Assembly (NCBI GenBank): GCA_963662155.1
Contig: OY759269.1
Location: forward strand, 14,709,142-14,773,141
Length of the DNA stretch: 64,000 nucleotides
Reading direction: 5' to 3'
DNA from: Lamellibrachia columna
Taxonomy: Eukaryota; Annelida; Polychaeta; Sabellida; Siboglinidae
The position numbers were made by a program, and so were the translations under genes. Shown here piece after piece: positions 36,222 to 47,790 of this stretch. Position 1 is the stretch's first letter. The number at the start of each line of letters is the position of its first letter. The notes beneath the pieces were generated by a model. That model had not been told where the DNA came from and searched no databases. It worked only from the letters and a program-made list of their open reading frames with translations.

Positions 36222-39200
36222 TTAACATTATTAATTATTATATAAAAATATTAACTGGTGTCAAATTCAACCTATTCCTAAATTCTACCAGAGCTAGTAA
36301 ATATTCGTAATTTTTTTACTCCGTACAACTTTTCTAATAATTTGTTTGCATTGAATTGATGAAGTAGCTGTTAGTGAATTGATATAAATGTTTCTTCATA
36401 TTTGTGTGAAAATGGCATATTCTATTAAGACTAAGTAGGTTGAATTTGACGCCAACTAGTATACATCAAATACAAGTAAATATATGTACATATATGGCAT
36501 TAAAAATACATGTAGAAAGAATAAAAAGTATATATATATATATAATTTAATATAAAAATAAGACAAGTTGTTCATTCTAGCCCTAAATTCTAAAATCTTG
36601 TCGTATACCAAGGCCCAGGGCTCTTGAGATTTGTTTATTTATTTTCACATTTATTCACCAAATAAATTGCATGTGCACGCACGCACGCACGCACACACAC
36701 ACACGTATAAATGTATAAATATTTATAATTTACAAAGTTTATTATGTAAATTACATAATTTATGCAATTTAAGCTATTTATGTACGTTACATAATTTACG
36801 CAATCAAGGTAATCCACATTCATGTTCTTTACATTTCAGTGGGTTGACACATCGCATTATACGCGAGAAGTATCTCGCCCACGTTGGTCAAGAAGAATGC
36901 AGTGCTGACATGAAAGTGAAGCTGAAGACAATAGTTGAGAAGAAGATGATGGAAAGAATGGTAGAAGTAAGGCAGATAATAGTCAAGGCGCATGCCTTTT
37001 GCTTCCAGTGAAAGGAGAGATTTCCAGCCACTGAAAACATGTTTTCAAGGCTATTTGGATCAGTATTAAAAATGCACGCAATAAACATGTTTCATTCTTA
37101 TCTAGGTATATCACTAAAGTTTAGACGATAAACTTGGCTAGTCAGGCATTGATTTTCATTGGAAATTGGTGGGAGTCGACCGAACTCCCACTCTACTTAT
37201 ATTTGGGAGTCTGCATACAAAATGGTTTAAGATTATCTGCTCCCCGGATCAATCCCATGAGGCGCTGTTAAAATTGGCCAGTTTAACATTTGGATTGTCT
37301 TCTAATGCAGGGAGTCACACGGCCTCCTGCCAAGGGCTGTATCATGAATCCAGAATGTGAAACAAGGAGTCAAGGAGTCATTGACCCCTGAAAAAATTTA
37401 AGCCTAATAGTGCAGATCACAGTTTACAAGGTTGCAGACTGTTGCACATACAGGCAGTTGTGCGTGACGACAACTACTCTCGAGTGCCAAATAAAAGTAT
37501 AGGCCAAATAATAGTATAGGGTGGCAAATCGGTCAAATTTAATAATAATATTGTGCCGAATAACAGATTAGGGGAAACAAAATTTCCAAACAAATAATAG
37601 TACAGTGTGACAAAGTCACTAGTATATTTTTTTTTTAGCGCTGAAGCAATTTTTTTACTCGATGTGAAGCCAAGGTGTCCCTAGAAAACTACGCGGATCG
37701 CCATGTATTTTGGGTTTTTTTCCGGCCAAATAAACTTTGTGCACATTCGCGTCACCGCAGATATTGTAACCGCATTTTATTTATATCTGCGAAAAACTGG
37801 GGAATTTTCCGTTTTTAAATTGACATTAAAGTTTTATTGAATTGAATACGCAAGCCCATTTCAGGGGAAACTGTTATGTGGTGATAATGGCGTTTTAACT
37901 AATAATATACCATGTCGAGCGCCCGAGAACTAAGGATTCATGGAAATAGAAATGAAAAAATGCTTCGGGATCAAAATCTAGGATCCTCAGAAGCACAGGA
38001 TCCCGCTAAATTCACGAATCATTCTAAAGGATGAAAACTTAGCTGTCAGAGGGAGCCACATACAGCTCCAGTTGGGAGCAAGTGATTTTGGCGCGAGCGG
38101 TAAACCGCACCGTGGATGATTGATTAGTGCTAGCAATAGGGAGTGAGAGCGATTGCTCTCCTAAAAATTGTACCTTGCATAATTTGCCACAATTATCGGA
38201 GAATATAGGCTGGCACAAGTGTTTAAATTTAATAATAATATAGTGCCAAATAAGGTGCATATAGGGTGGCATTTTTCATAAAATAAATTCACGTATAGGG
38301 ACGCTTTAATCGGCACTCAAGAGTAATTACGAACTTTTACAACGTGAAGGACAAGGATATAATGATGTAATTCACAGTTTCCTGTGGGTGCGAGATGAAG
38401 TGACGTAGGTTGCGCTTAGTATTAAACATCAGTGTTTTGATATGGTCCCTTATCTGAACATTTTCTTTAAACTATTGCAGTATACGCAGTTCATTCCAGA
38501 GTAAACATTCAGCTTTTGATTTTCCATAGAGCAATGCTCAGCGTAGAAGCATTAGTTGATGTGATGCACATTCTCTAGCCACTTTGAATACTAGAGTGGT
38601 TTCAATAAAAGTCCTTGATAAACTAACCATTTTTTCTCCGCCTTTGCTGGAGATACTGTATAATATTCCTGATGAATAACACTTTTCAGGTTGCTGCTGC
38701 GGATTGGAAACAGACGGCCAGCAGAAAGAAGAAGAGAAAGAAAACAGTAGAAACATCTGAAAGTGACGAGTATGTACACAATACACATACAATATGTACA
38801 CAATACATAATATGTACTAGACTTCGGGTCAATTATATTACAAGTAATTGGAAGTGAAACTCCAATTAAAATTCCGGAATTGGAATTGGTCTATTGTTTT
38901 TAAAAGTAATTGGAATTGGTGAAAATGTAATTGGTATTTTCAGTTACTTTTCTATTACTTTTTTCATTTCCATCATGTAACTTTCTAACTCAAATTATTC
39001 ATTAGAAATAATCTATAGAATATTATATGTTGCATATATCATATGTCATTATATACCATAATATACAACAATTAGATAAAGCTGGTCTAAAATATTTGTT
39101 ATTTTTGGCTGTTCGTGTACTTTTATTTTGATGTGGAATTGTAATTGGTTTATTGGAATTTATATTTTTTAGGTGGATATGGAATTTGTAATTGTTTTGG

Positions 39201-42200
39201 AATATAATTAATTTAATAGACTCAAGTCTGGTGTATAGACAAGAAGAAAGTTGGACTTCTGCCTAGTGTCTGTGCCAGGGGAAGTAAATGACCTCGAACA
39301 GGACGTAAATGTGTGACGTGTCGTGGACTCACAGACCCATTTAGCTGTTTTAATTATGCACTCTAATAGTGACTAGAAATTCAATAATCATTAAATTTGT
39401 AATAAATTTTTTTCCTATACGTGCAAAAGCAAAAATAAATATAGGACTAGAAATATTCTCATAAATCATAACTATTTTAAGGAGATAGACTACTTTAATA
39501 ATTACTACTTTGCTAGAGAACGGAAACATCACTAGGTGTATAATACATAATGACATTAATATTGCATAGTTTCTGTGCATACTCTATCCAACTCGAAGCA
39601 GTTGAGTAAAGTCTGCTAGTGTCGCACCTTATTGCTATAATTCATGCTCTCATATAAACTGTTGTGCATTAATAATATAAGTTTTACGTCTGCAGAGAAT
39701 ATGAATATCCCTCGAAGACGGATTCTCTGGCATCCAAAGATTCTGCAGAGAAAGCCTCTGAACCAAGCCGCGGCAGCTCTGACTTTGAGGAGCGATCTCC
39801 TGTGAAAAAGAAAGTTCGGAGACCGGTAAAACGGAAGTGGTCTTCGACAGATGAATCTGATTTTGAGCAGGAGATTGTGAAGAAAGTTCAGAAGAAAAAG
39901 TCCCGCGATTTACCGCAACAGAAGACAAAAAAGAGAAAGTCTGACAACTCAGGATCTGATTCTGAGGTCGGTGGAGTGAAGGGAAAAAGGGAGAAACATT
40001 TTTCTGGTGATGGAAAGCAAGAGGGATCGTCTGGAAAGGATTCTGAAGCTGATGAGTCTGAGAAAGGGAAAGGAGAGGTTGCAAGAAAAGGACATCCGAA
40101 ACAGATCGAGATGAAAAGCATGGACTTTGATGGTTTGGATTCAGAGGAGAGTGATGGGGAAGAACGACTGGCCATTGTAACTGATTCTGAGGCAGATGAT
40201 GGAAAGATTGCAGAAAAGACGATTAAAGGAAAACGCAGTGATTCTGCTAGTAAGAATTCAGGTGCAAAGATTACCGGTAGTGACGAAAATTCGAGTGACA
40301 ATGATGCAGCTGTAAACGGATCTAAGGTAATGACACCGCAGAGTGAAGTCAAGAAATCAAAGATAAAGACACCGGATGTGCCACGGAGCGAAGTGAAGAA
40401 GAAAATGAATTTAAAGGCACAAATATCTGACAGCTCGGAAGCAGATTCTGAGGCGGAAAAGCAAAAATGTGGTTCAGGAAAAGGGCATAAATTGATGCTA
40501 CTAATTCGTAAAAGAGAATCGGAGAAGATTGGAAAAGGCGAAATCGAGTCACCTGTGAAAAGGTGCAAGATAAAAGCCCAGAAGAAACGACCGATAGCGG
40601 TGGCCTCAGATTCTGATGAGACTGATAAAAACGATCAACTTGACATCAGCAATTCTGGTCAGTCGGATGTTGGAGAAATGAGAGAAAAGGTGAGAAAAGG
40701 AAGTGATGATTCTGTCGAGGAGATTACTGGTGACAGTGATGGTGACAGTGATGCAATTGCAATTAGAAAAAGACCTGTGAAAAAAAGTGGTAAAAACACG
40801 AAGACGGAACACCGTTTTGTGGACTCTGATACCGACAGCGAAACTGAGCCTGATTGGCGTGTCGACACAGCAAAAGAGACTAGCGCAAGTAAACGCCAGA
40901 AAGCCGGTGCTCAAGAAAAGAAACCCAAGTTGAAAATGGCGTCTCATAAATCAACCCACAGTCGGAATATCAACAAGGTAAATGTGTTCAAGAAGTCAAA
41001 GAAACGTTCGGTTTCTTCAAGCAATGACGGCGAGTCAGATGATGACGCAGAGGCTTCGACAAAGAAATCGGCAGCAAAAGGCAGATGTCTGGAGGTAGAA
41101 AAGAAGGAACTGGAATTTCGGAAAAAGAAACCGTCAGGTGGCAAAGGATGTGTGGACACCAGCCAATCAGACGAGAGCAGCTCAGAGGAGGACGAACCAC
41201 TGGTGACCTTGAAGAAGGAGATGGCAGCAGGAGACGTTAAACAGGTGTGTGGCTGCGGGATCATTCCACGTCAAATAACCTTTCAGAATCCCCCTGCACT
41301 ATGTCTTCAGATCGCTTCAATATTTTTACCAGATATTCCCCAAATACCCAAATGAACAATCCTGAAATTTTAGCTTCATACTCCTAATAATTTCTGAGGT
41401 AGCGCCCATTTTTGCACATAAATTACCAGTGTTATAATTTTGGCAAAGTTTGCAGTCCAAAAACTCAGTGCTGCAGGAATTCTGCTGCAGAAATTTCTAG
41501 GTATTTGATAAAGAAAATTACACACAGTTCGGTTATTAGTTATTACAAGTTTCTGGTGTTGTCTTATATTCACCCTCGTAAATATCGACCATTTGTTGTG
41601 TTTCAATGTTGGTCAGACAGTGTTAACATGGATTCTTCCTAGGCCACAAAACCACTGCATTTCCGTTAATTCTGTTCCCAGGGGTTTTGGTGTGGGTGGT
41701 TCAAGTCGTAACAAAATTGGAAAGGTATATTTTTCGAGTATTTCCTGGTTGAAATTTGTCAAGGGCTCAGCTACCCGTTTATTGCATTATCAATGTGTGT
41801 ATATATTTCTGTTATATATTTACAGACCCCGAAGTAAGACACTGAGTAGCCCATGTTAACAGATCTGGATTAAAGGGGTCTAAAAATGGCTGAATGTTGG
41901 TATTATTGATATTCAGAGCTCTGATGATTCGGATGGTGGCAGATCATCATCAGATGACAGTCACTGTGGGGCAAGTCACAAAAACAAACAGAAGAAGGAG
42001 AAAACAAAAAATACAAAGGTAACAACCTGTCAAAGCCCATTCACTTGTCTGCATAATAAAAATAATGTTCATGGTATCTAGTAAAGATCTGACCAGATAT
42101 CCGCAGGTATTGGAAGTTGTCGACAGCCGTTAACTGCTCTTTGCGAATGTACAGTGAGGTTGATATTTGTAAACAAATGATATGAACAAATTATGTATCA

Positions 42201-43316
42201 TTAAAACATATTTTGACGGTCAAGATGTTCGAATAGATATTGTTTATACTGCATAACATGATTGCACGATAAAATTGATTGTAAAATAAAAAAATCTTCA
42301 AAACATACCAATCTGTCTGTGGAAAAAATTCTCAAAGAACGTGCTAAAAATAAGGCTTCTCCGAGTGTGGAAATTTTTTTTCAGAGTTCTAAACCTGGCA
42401 GCGTGTCTAAAAAGGTGACCACTTTGAAGGCCATCTTGCGTGCGTGCAACTCGATGCCAGTTGGCAAGAACTACGGCATTATCTTTAGAGAATGTCACAC
42501 TGATGCTGAATTTGTCAAAAAGCTCAAGGGACTGTTGACAGATGCAGGAATGACGGGTGAGTGGGGAGGTATTGGAGACGATCTCAGGCCAGTACACTTG
42601 TAGTATCTTCCTTAAGCGGGTGTTGGGGACGGTCTCAGGCCAGCACACTTGCAGTATCTTCCTTAAGCGGGTGTTGGAGATGGTCTCAGGCCAGCACACT
42701 GGCAGTGTCTTCCTTAAGCAGGTGTTGGAGATGGTCTCAGTCCAGCACACTGGCAGTGTCTTCCTTAAGCAGGTGTTGGAGATGGTCTCAGGCCAGTACA
42801 TTTGAAGTATTTTCCTTAAGCAGGTGTTGAAGATGGTCTCAGGCCAGTACACTTGCAGTATCTTCCTTAAGCAGGTGTTGGATATGGTGTCAGGCCAGCA
42901 CACTTGCAGTATCTTCCTTAAGCAGGTGTTGGATATGGTGCCAGGCCAGCACACTTGCAGTATCTTCCTTAAGCAGGTGTTGGATATGGCCTCAGGCCTG
43001 CACATTTGCAGTATCTTCCTCAAGCGGGTGTTGTGGAAACTGGTGAGTCTGAAAGTGGTGATGAAACAAATCACTGGACAACCGAACCAAAATCATTGGA
43101 CAACTGAACCAAATTATTGGCCAACCGAACCAACATTTGGCGATAAAAGGCACAAGTGGCCACATGTAGCCAACCTCTAAGAAGGCTATTCACACTTTTG
43201 TAAGTAACCCAATCTAAAGTTAATTCTGTCTGTTGATGGTTTAAAATCTGCATCTTAAGAAACAAGCTCCAGGTGGTATGGGAATTCCTGATGGCACATG
43301 TCGTGCGTGCGTGCGC

Positions 43317-43366
<50 letters not shown>

Positions 43367-45761
43367 GTGTGTTCCAGATAATTCTTCCTGATACAGGAAT
43401 GAGAGGGGGTTTTACAAGATTGAACAAATTTGTCATCGTAAGAAATAATCTCCAGATGTCATGGACAAGTGGCTAGTATTAGTGAACATTTCATGTGCAA
43501 ATGCCACAATTCTTCGTCATAATTCTTCTCTGGGAAGCATTCAGTCATGCTGCAATTACTGCACAAAGACTATTTGTTAAGATATTCATCTCTGTCAATA
43601 GTCAGGTGCTCATTTATACAGCTGAGTGAACTGTGGCAACGTGGGATGAACGAAATTGCCAAAGCTTCAAAATGGCAGAAAAAGGATTCTAGTGATTGAG
43701 AGCCTGACATTCTAACTGCTACGCTACCACGCCTCACGTGTGGCATCCATGTATGAATCGTGTGTGTGCGTGCATGCCTGCGTGCATGCATGATTCCATG
43801 CTTTTGTGAGGGGTTAAGATTAACTTACGATATGATAGCAAATTTTTAGTTACAACGTATAAAAACAAGTAGAAAATCTGCTTGTTGCAAAATATTGAAC
43901 AGTTTATTTTTACCGATAGGCATTGCGTTTTAAGCAATATTTTTTATGAATGTAATTTTAAAGCTGACATAAATGATGACTTATGGCTAAGCTCGTCATT
44001 GATCTAGTTGCAATTGCTAGTGTTGCTGCCACTAATTTCGAGCCTTGACGTATGTATGTACCCCTGGTATGCAATATTTATTTTGTTTCTTTACAAGTTC
44101 ATAATTTTTTCCTTTTTTGGCAACAGACTGATTTTACATTTAAAATATTTTTATTAAGAAAATTCCTCTGATACTGGTGTTTAAAAGTTATAAGCCGAAT
44201 ACAACATTCATAGTCTTATTGGCCTGACGTGTTTACCTCAACGTATATGCTTCTAGAAAGGATTACCTGGTAATCAGGATTTGGAGGAAATGTATGCTAT
44301 TTTCTTCTCATAAATTTGACTACTACAAAGAGTAATTTTGATCAGGAATTCTGCTTGTTCATAGTTTGTGGATGTTTATATTAAGGCCGACCGAGTATGA
44401 AGAAAGCAAAAAACATTCGGTTGAAGAAAGAACTCGCTGAATTGGATACCGGAAACATCATCAGCTCTAAAGGTTGAAACACATTCTTGTTTGTATTTTC
44501 AATGAAATATTTACAAAAGTCTTTGTAATCCACATTCAAATTCAATATACTACTTCCCCTTCCCTCCCCCCCCATGCTGTGGGGGCCACTTCACAAATCC
44601 TTTTTTGCCCACTCGACAATCTCCTCTCGATCTGTTGTCATTTTCTCCAGTTCTCTGCTGTTCACACCTGCCTTTCCCAGATCTCTACCCACGGTCCCGC
44701 CACCTTAATATTGATCTTCCTCTTCTCCTACCACCCCTTCTGTTTTCTGTGCTATCTTTGCTAATCTCTCCTCGCTCATTCCTGAACATGTCCTGCCCAT
44801 CACAGTCTGCTCCCCACGACCTTCATCCTTGGGTGTTTCTTCATTCTGATCTCTTCTCTTATTCCCCATCTTCCTTCTGCCATCTTGTTTTGCTCTACAT
44901 ATTCCCCTAACTTAGTTGTCCTCTGTTTCCTGTAGCTTCTGTCTTTCTGTCAGTTCAAGTGTTCACAACAAGCCTGTGCCACACATGCTACTATCTCTGG
45001 CTGGGGTTAAAGGTCCCTCCTCAATTAAGGGTCCCTCCTGAATTCGATTTTTTGCTAGTCTCATTTCAGATTCATTTAGCAAAAAATCAAAATCTACCTA
45101 GTATCTGCTGCAGCACGCTGGCTCATTTGTGCAACTTTTATATGTAGTTTTTGTGAAATCACTGATGATTATAGTACTTAGTGTTTGGTCAAACAGCAAT
45201 TGAAGTGAAAATGGAAACACTGAAAACTCACAAATTTCACCCTTGGTGAAATTTCGTAACTTTGTCATGTGACCAGCGAGAGGATTAAGGTCACTCCCAT
45301 GATCGGCATTGACCTGCACAGTGTTTACCATTATGGATATCCATTATTTGAACTTTACAACAACAGTCTATTCTTCAATGATTTGAAAAAATTTGCATTT
45401 TTTTATTAAAATGCCTTTGGGTGTTGCATAAACTATTCGCACACTACATATTTGGACATCAACGAACTGTATTTGGCTAAATCAGTTGAGAATGGAGTTT
45501 TAAGCAGTCATATCTATAGGTGGTAGATTTTTTGTCTAACATAATCAGGGTAACCGACCTACTTTGTCCAAACTTCGTACCTTGACTGGACATTTTTCAT
45601 GGTGTGTCATAGGTCGAAATCTTCGAAATACGCGGCGGGGTGGAATTGACTATGGCGCCCCCATTCAGGAGCCTGTGAAACGACCCATAGCACCACCATG
45701 TGACACTTTCAAGAACTTGTCTGGACTGGTCGACAGCGAAGGATCGGACAGCAGTCCGTAG
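32188..45761 (+). CDS. HIRIP3: HIRA-interacting protein 3, CHZ-motif histone chaperone
   Basis: Eight exons join in phase to 770 codons plus stop: 32188-32234, 36840-36966, 38690-38769, 39696-41244, 41917-42018, 42385-42556, 44386-44472, 45613-45761. HIRIP3 binds H2A-H2B and the H3.3 chaperone HIRA in the nucleus. The N-terminal helical domain (LSGLTHRIIREKYLAHVG, residues 15-32) matches vertebrate LTHSIVRRRYLAHSG. The 1549-bp exon 4 encodes a low-complexity Ser/Asp/Glu/Lys region with many SDSE-type acidic sites, typical of CK2 targets. The C-terminal block (TTLKAILRACNSMPVGKNY, FVKKLKGLLTDAGMTG) leads into the CHZ motif LAELDTGNIISSKGR (about 709-723) and ends in SGLVDSEGSDSSP. The protein is longer than human (556 aa) because of the acidic region. 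Exon 1 was found by phase and homology; it lies 4.6 kb upstream of exon 2, separated by an inserted transposon. Confidence 0.92.
32516..36146 (-). mobile_element. 3.6-kb DNA transposon in HIRIP3 intron 1
   Basis: TIRs of about 25 bp face each other: left 32516-32541 reads (TG)nGCGGCATGAGAAACCC, and the right, 36116-36146, gives the same on the minus strand with one extra A. Both ends abut (TA)n (32494-32515 and 36147-36216), suggesting insertion into a TA tract or TA target duplication. A further shared motif, TATGGTCAAAA, sits about 15 bp further in at the left and about 60 bp further in at the right. The inside encodes a minus-strand transposase-like gene. The superfamily is not identified. 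Confidence 0.8.
33040..35536 (-). pseudogene. Degenerate transposase-like gene, two or more exons
   Basis: Exon 1 is 35536-35239 (ATG, MAAPMRRSAVCRDTDRETE onward, acidic linker), donor GTGAGT. Exon 2 starts at 34841 after TTTCAG and continues in phase: a Cys-containing segment (FQCSCKYNSGAPC), then FYFHGFCICRDTIKYLL, KRRPRHALSL, VDFILNFAEVH, LPGRMPRHWKTDVKLLPSN and MRPATDLCWYCQ. This domain order, with DNCAGQNKN further on (about 33731-33760) and TGHTKFSCDWRFGLMKR (about 33650), recurs in a large family of uncharacterised transposase-like proteins in animal genomes. Frame changes occur near 34030, 33900 and 33700. The end (about 33170-33040) encodes RGRGRG repeats and RGRPKK, an AT-hook-like tail. 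The copy is not functional as read. Confidence 0.75.
36147..36216. repeat. (TA)n tract at the transposon right edge
   Basis: About 30 TA units with one TAATGTA break. Matched by a shorter (TA)n just outside the left TIR. Confidence 0.9.
36674..36706. repeat. (GCAC)n-(AC)n microsatellite
   Basis: A short compound tract in HIRIP3 intron 1, 130 bp before exon 2. Confidence 0.9.
37475..38327. mobile_element. ~850-bp non-autonomous inverted-repeat element, HIRIP3 intron 2
   Basis: The left end TACTCTCGAGTGCC and the right end, reversed AATTACTCTTGAGTGCC, form imperfect TIRs. Internally each end has a similar TATAGGGTGGCA block preceded by AATTTAATAATAATAT. No transposase motif is found, so it is probably a MITE-like derivative. 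Confidence 0.65.
39225..39345 (+). mobile_element. SINE 3' fragment, HIRIP3 intron 3
   Basis: Contains TAGTGTCTGTGCCAGGG and GAAGTAAATGACC followed by GTCGTGGACTCA, matching the body of the 14205 SINE. The tRNA head is missing. Confidence 0.6.
42564..43034. repeat. 51-bp minisatellite, nine copies, HIRIP3 intron 6
   Basis: CTTAAGC(G/A)GGTGTTGG recurs at 42611, 42662, 42713, 42764, 42815, 42866, 42917, 42968 and 43019 (CTCAAG). The array begins only a few bases after the 5' splice site at 42557, and the first unit appears to grade into it. Open frames on both strands follow from the period being divisible by three. Confidence 0.95.
43067..43135. repeat. ~23-bp tandem repeat, three copies
   Basis: Three successive units of the ATTGGACAACTGAACC type with point differences. 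Confidence 0.8.
43317..43367. repeat. (GCTT)n microsatellite
   Basis: About 12 GCTT units, preceded by GTGCGTGCGTGCGC. Located in HIRIP3 intron 6. Confidence 0.95.
43486..43740 (-). mobile_element. tRNA-derived SINE, HIRIP3 intron 6
   Basis: Reverse complement of the 26491 family: head at 43660-43735 on the minus strand (GGCGTGGTAGCGTAGCAG), B-box region degraded, then CATTTTGAAGCTTTGGCAA and TGTATAAATGAGCACC. Confidence 0.75.
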
Positions 45762-47190
45762 TTTCGCTCGCCAAAGTGGCTTATGCCAGACTACAAATGT
45801 GCTGGGTCAGAGACCTGGAAATTGTACATAATACAGAAGCCGACAGTTGTGATATCTTGCTAGAAGGCTTTTTTTGTGATTTTGCTATTTTTATACCAAA
45901 ATGAGTTTGGCCCTTTAAAAAGACCATAAATTCTTGTCTCTGACATCCATAACATCCTCTCGGGCTGCTGAGTACATCAGTAGCCCTGGCAGATCGACTC
46001 CTTGAAATGTGTATAAGTTTATCAGTTGCTACATTAAAACTGTCTCCTCAATAAACATTTTTTGCTAGTCTCATTTTAAATTCATTTTGCAAAAAAACAA
46101 ATCCACTGCAACATGCTAGCTCGTTTGTGGGACTGTTATATGTAGTTTTTGTGCAATCATTAAACAAACTATTACGTTACTTAATGTTTGGTCAAACGAA
46201 GTGAAAATGCTGAAAACCGACGAATTACACCCTTGATAAAATGTTGTAACTATGTCGTGATTGTGGAGAGGATGGACGTCATGCACATGATTGGCCTTGA
46301 CCCATACACTGTTTACCATTTTGGTATCCACTCTTGAACCTTACCAGGTGTAAAAACTAAAGTAAATTCTTTTTATGATTTAGACATTACATACACTATT
46401 CACGCGCTACATATTAGTATATGAACAAACCGAATTTGTAATGGGCTAAATCAGTTGTGCTGGAGTTTTTTTAGCCAATTATGAGCATTCATTTCTTAGG
46501 TTTTGGGGAACATAATTGGCAGTGGACCGGTCATTGTTGGTCGAACGGGTAATGATAGGCATTTCCTTGAATTGTTCTTTGAATTTGGGAACGTGCTTAT
46601 GGTTCCTGGAATCGTGGAACCTAAACAGCAAGTGGCACAACGTACACACAGTTCATCGCACATCCATACATTGTGCGTGATAATTGCCAGGGGTTGTGCA
46701 GTATCACTATCATCCCTGATTTTGGTTAAAAAAAACTGCCTTTGAAATTTTTTTAGATATTAAAGATCCCTCCCCAATTTAATTTTTTTAGTTGTCACAC
46801 TTTGTAATACAGTACCATATGCAGTATATTTAGACTCATTTTGTAAAAACAAATGGAACCAATCTACAACATGCTTGCTTGCTTGTTTATATAATTGTAT
46901 TATTTTATTTTGGTGAAATCATCAAACTAGTAAATTATTTTTGGACGGATCCAGTTAAAATTTTGTAAAAAAAAGGACAATGGTAGTCTGACTCTATATA
47001 CTATGGATACGACTATTTGTACATGCAAGTTACTCGACCTAACGATCAAAGTAAATTCTTTTGATGATTTTAACGAGAGTATTAATTAAACCGACTCACA
47101 TATTAAGCTATTCACACAATAAAGATTTGTACATCAACAAACCAGATTCGCGATAGGCTTAATGAATTGAAGAGTTAATTGCACTAGAAA
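45012..47190 (+). repeat. Three direct copies of a ~430-500-bp AT-rich segment
   Basis: Copies at about 45012-45545, 46040-46500 and 46760-47190 share, in order, TTTTTGCTAGTCTCATTT, a TTCATTT-GCAAAAAA block, GCTCGTTTGTG-type and ATATGTAGTTTTTGTG blocks, and a late AATTGAAGAGTTAA- or AATCAGTTG-like block. Copy 1 lies in HIRIP3 intron 7, ending about 65 bp before the last exon. The other two follow the stop codon. Divergence is substantial, so they are old or independent insertions of one repeat. Confidence 0.65.
45762..46039. other. HIRIP3 3' flank
   Basis: Probable 3' UTR. An AATAAA occurs at about 46050, at the start of the second repeat copy, and could be the polyadenylation signal. Confidence 0.35.
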
Positions 47191-47397
47191 TATATTAATT
47201 ATTCTGTTTGCTCATGCAAGCGGGTTTTATGGTTTAGTCAGAATTATTCCTGTTTCTCTTGTTTTTTTTAAATTAATCATTGTTGAAAATTGGCCAAAGA
47301 AGCTGTTTGCATGTCCGAATGTGTGCATGCATGTGTGTGTGGTTGTGTTCATGCATACAAGCTTGTAGATGCAATACGATTCATTGCTGTTATGATT

Positions 47398-47790
47398 TTT
47401 AACAAGATTGCCATCCCAAACAACAAGTTCCAGATGGCAAGTGGACAAGGAAGCCATTGGCTTATCGAGAGTCCAACAATTTTCTCATCTATGTGTAGCC
47501 CGCCCTTATCAAATATCTGTCAATTCTATTTTTAAACATATTCACACTACTAGCATTAACACAATCATTTGGCAGTTTGTTCCATTCATTTATCACCCTC
47601 TGCGAGAAAGAGTACTTTCTCATGTCCAACCTACACTGCTCTTAACTAATGCTGCTTTGTGTCCTCTGGTTCTACTGCCTTCTTAAAGTTTGAAGAACAT
47701 TCCTATCAACATCCTCATAACTGTTCATTATTTAAACACTTCTATTTGGTCTCCTCTTAATCTCCTGGTCTCTAGTGTTGTCAAACCACA
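47398..47790 (-). mobile_element. CR1-like LINE 3' fragment
   Basis: Reverse complement of the family 3' end: TTAACAAGATTGCCATCC, then GCAAGTGGACAAGGAAGCC, then the ORF2 C-terminal region. It extends further into ORF2 than the other short copies and is more diverged. Confidence 0.85.
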
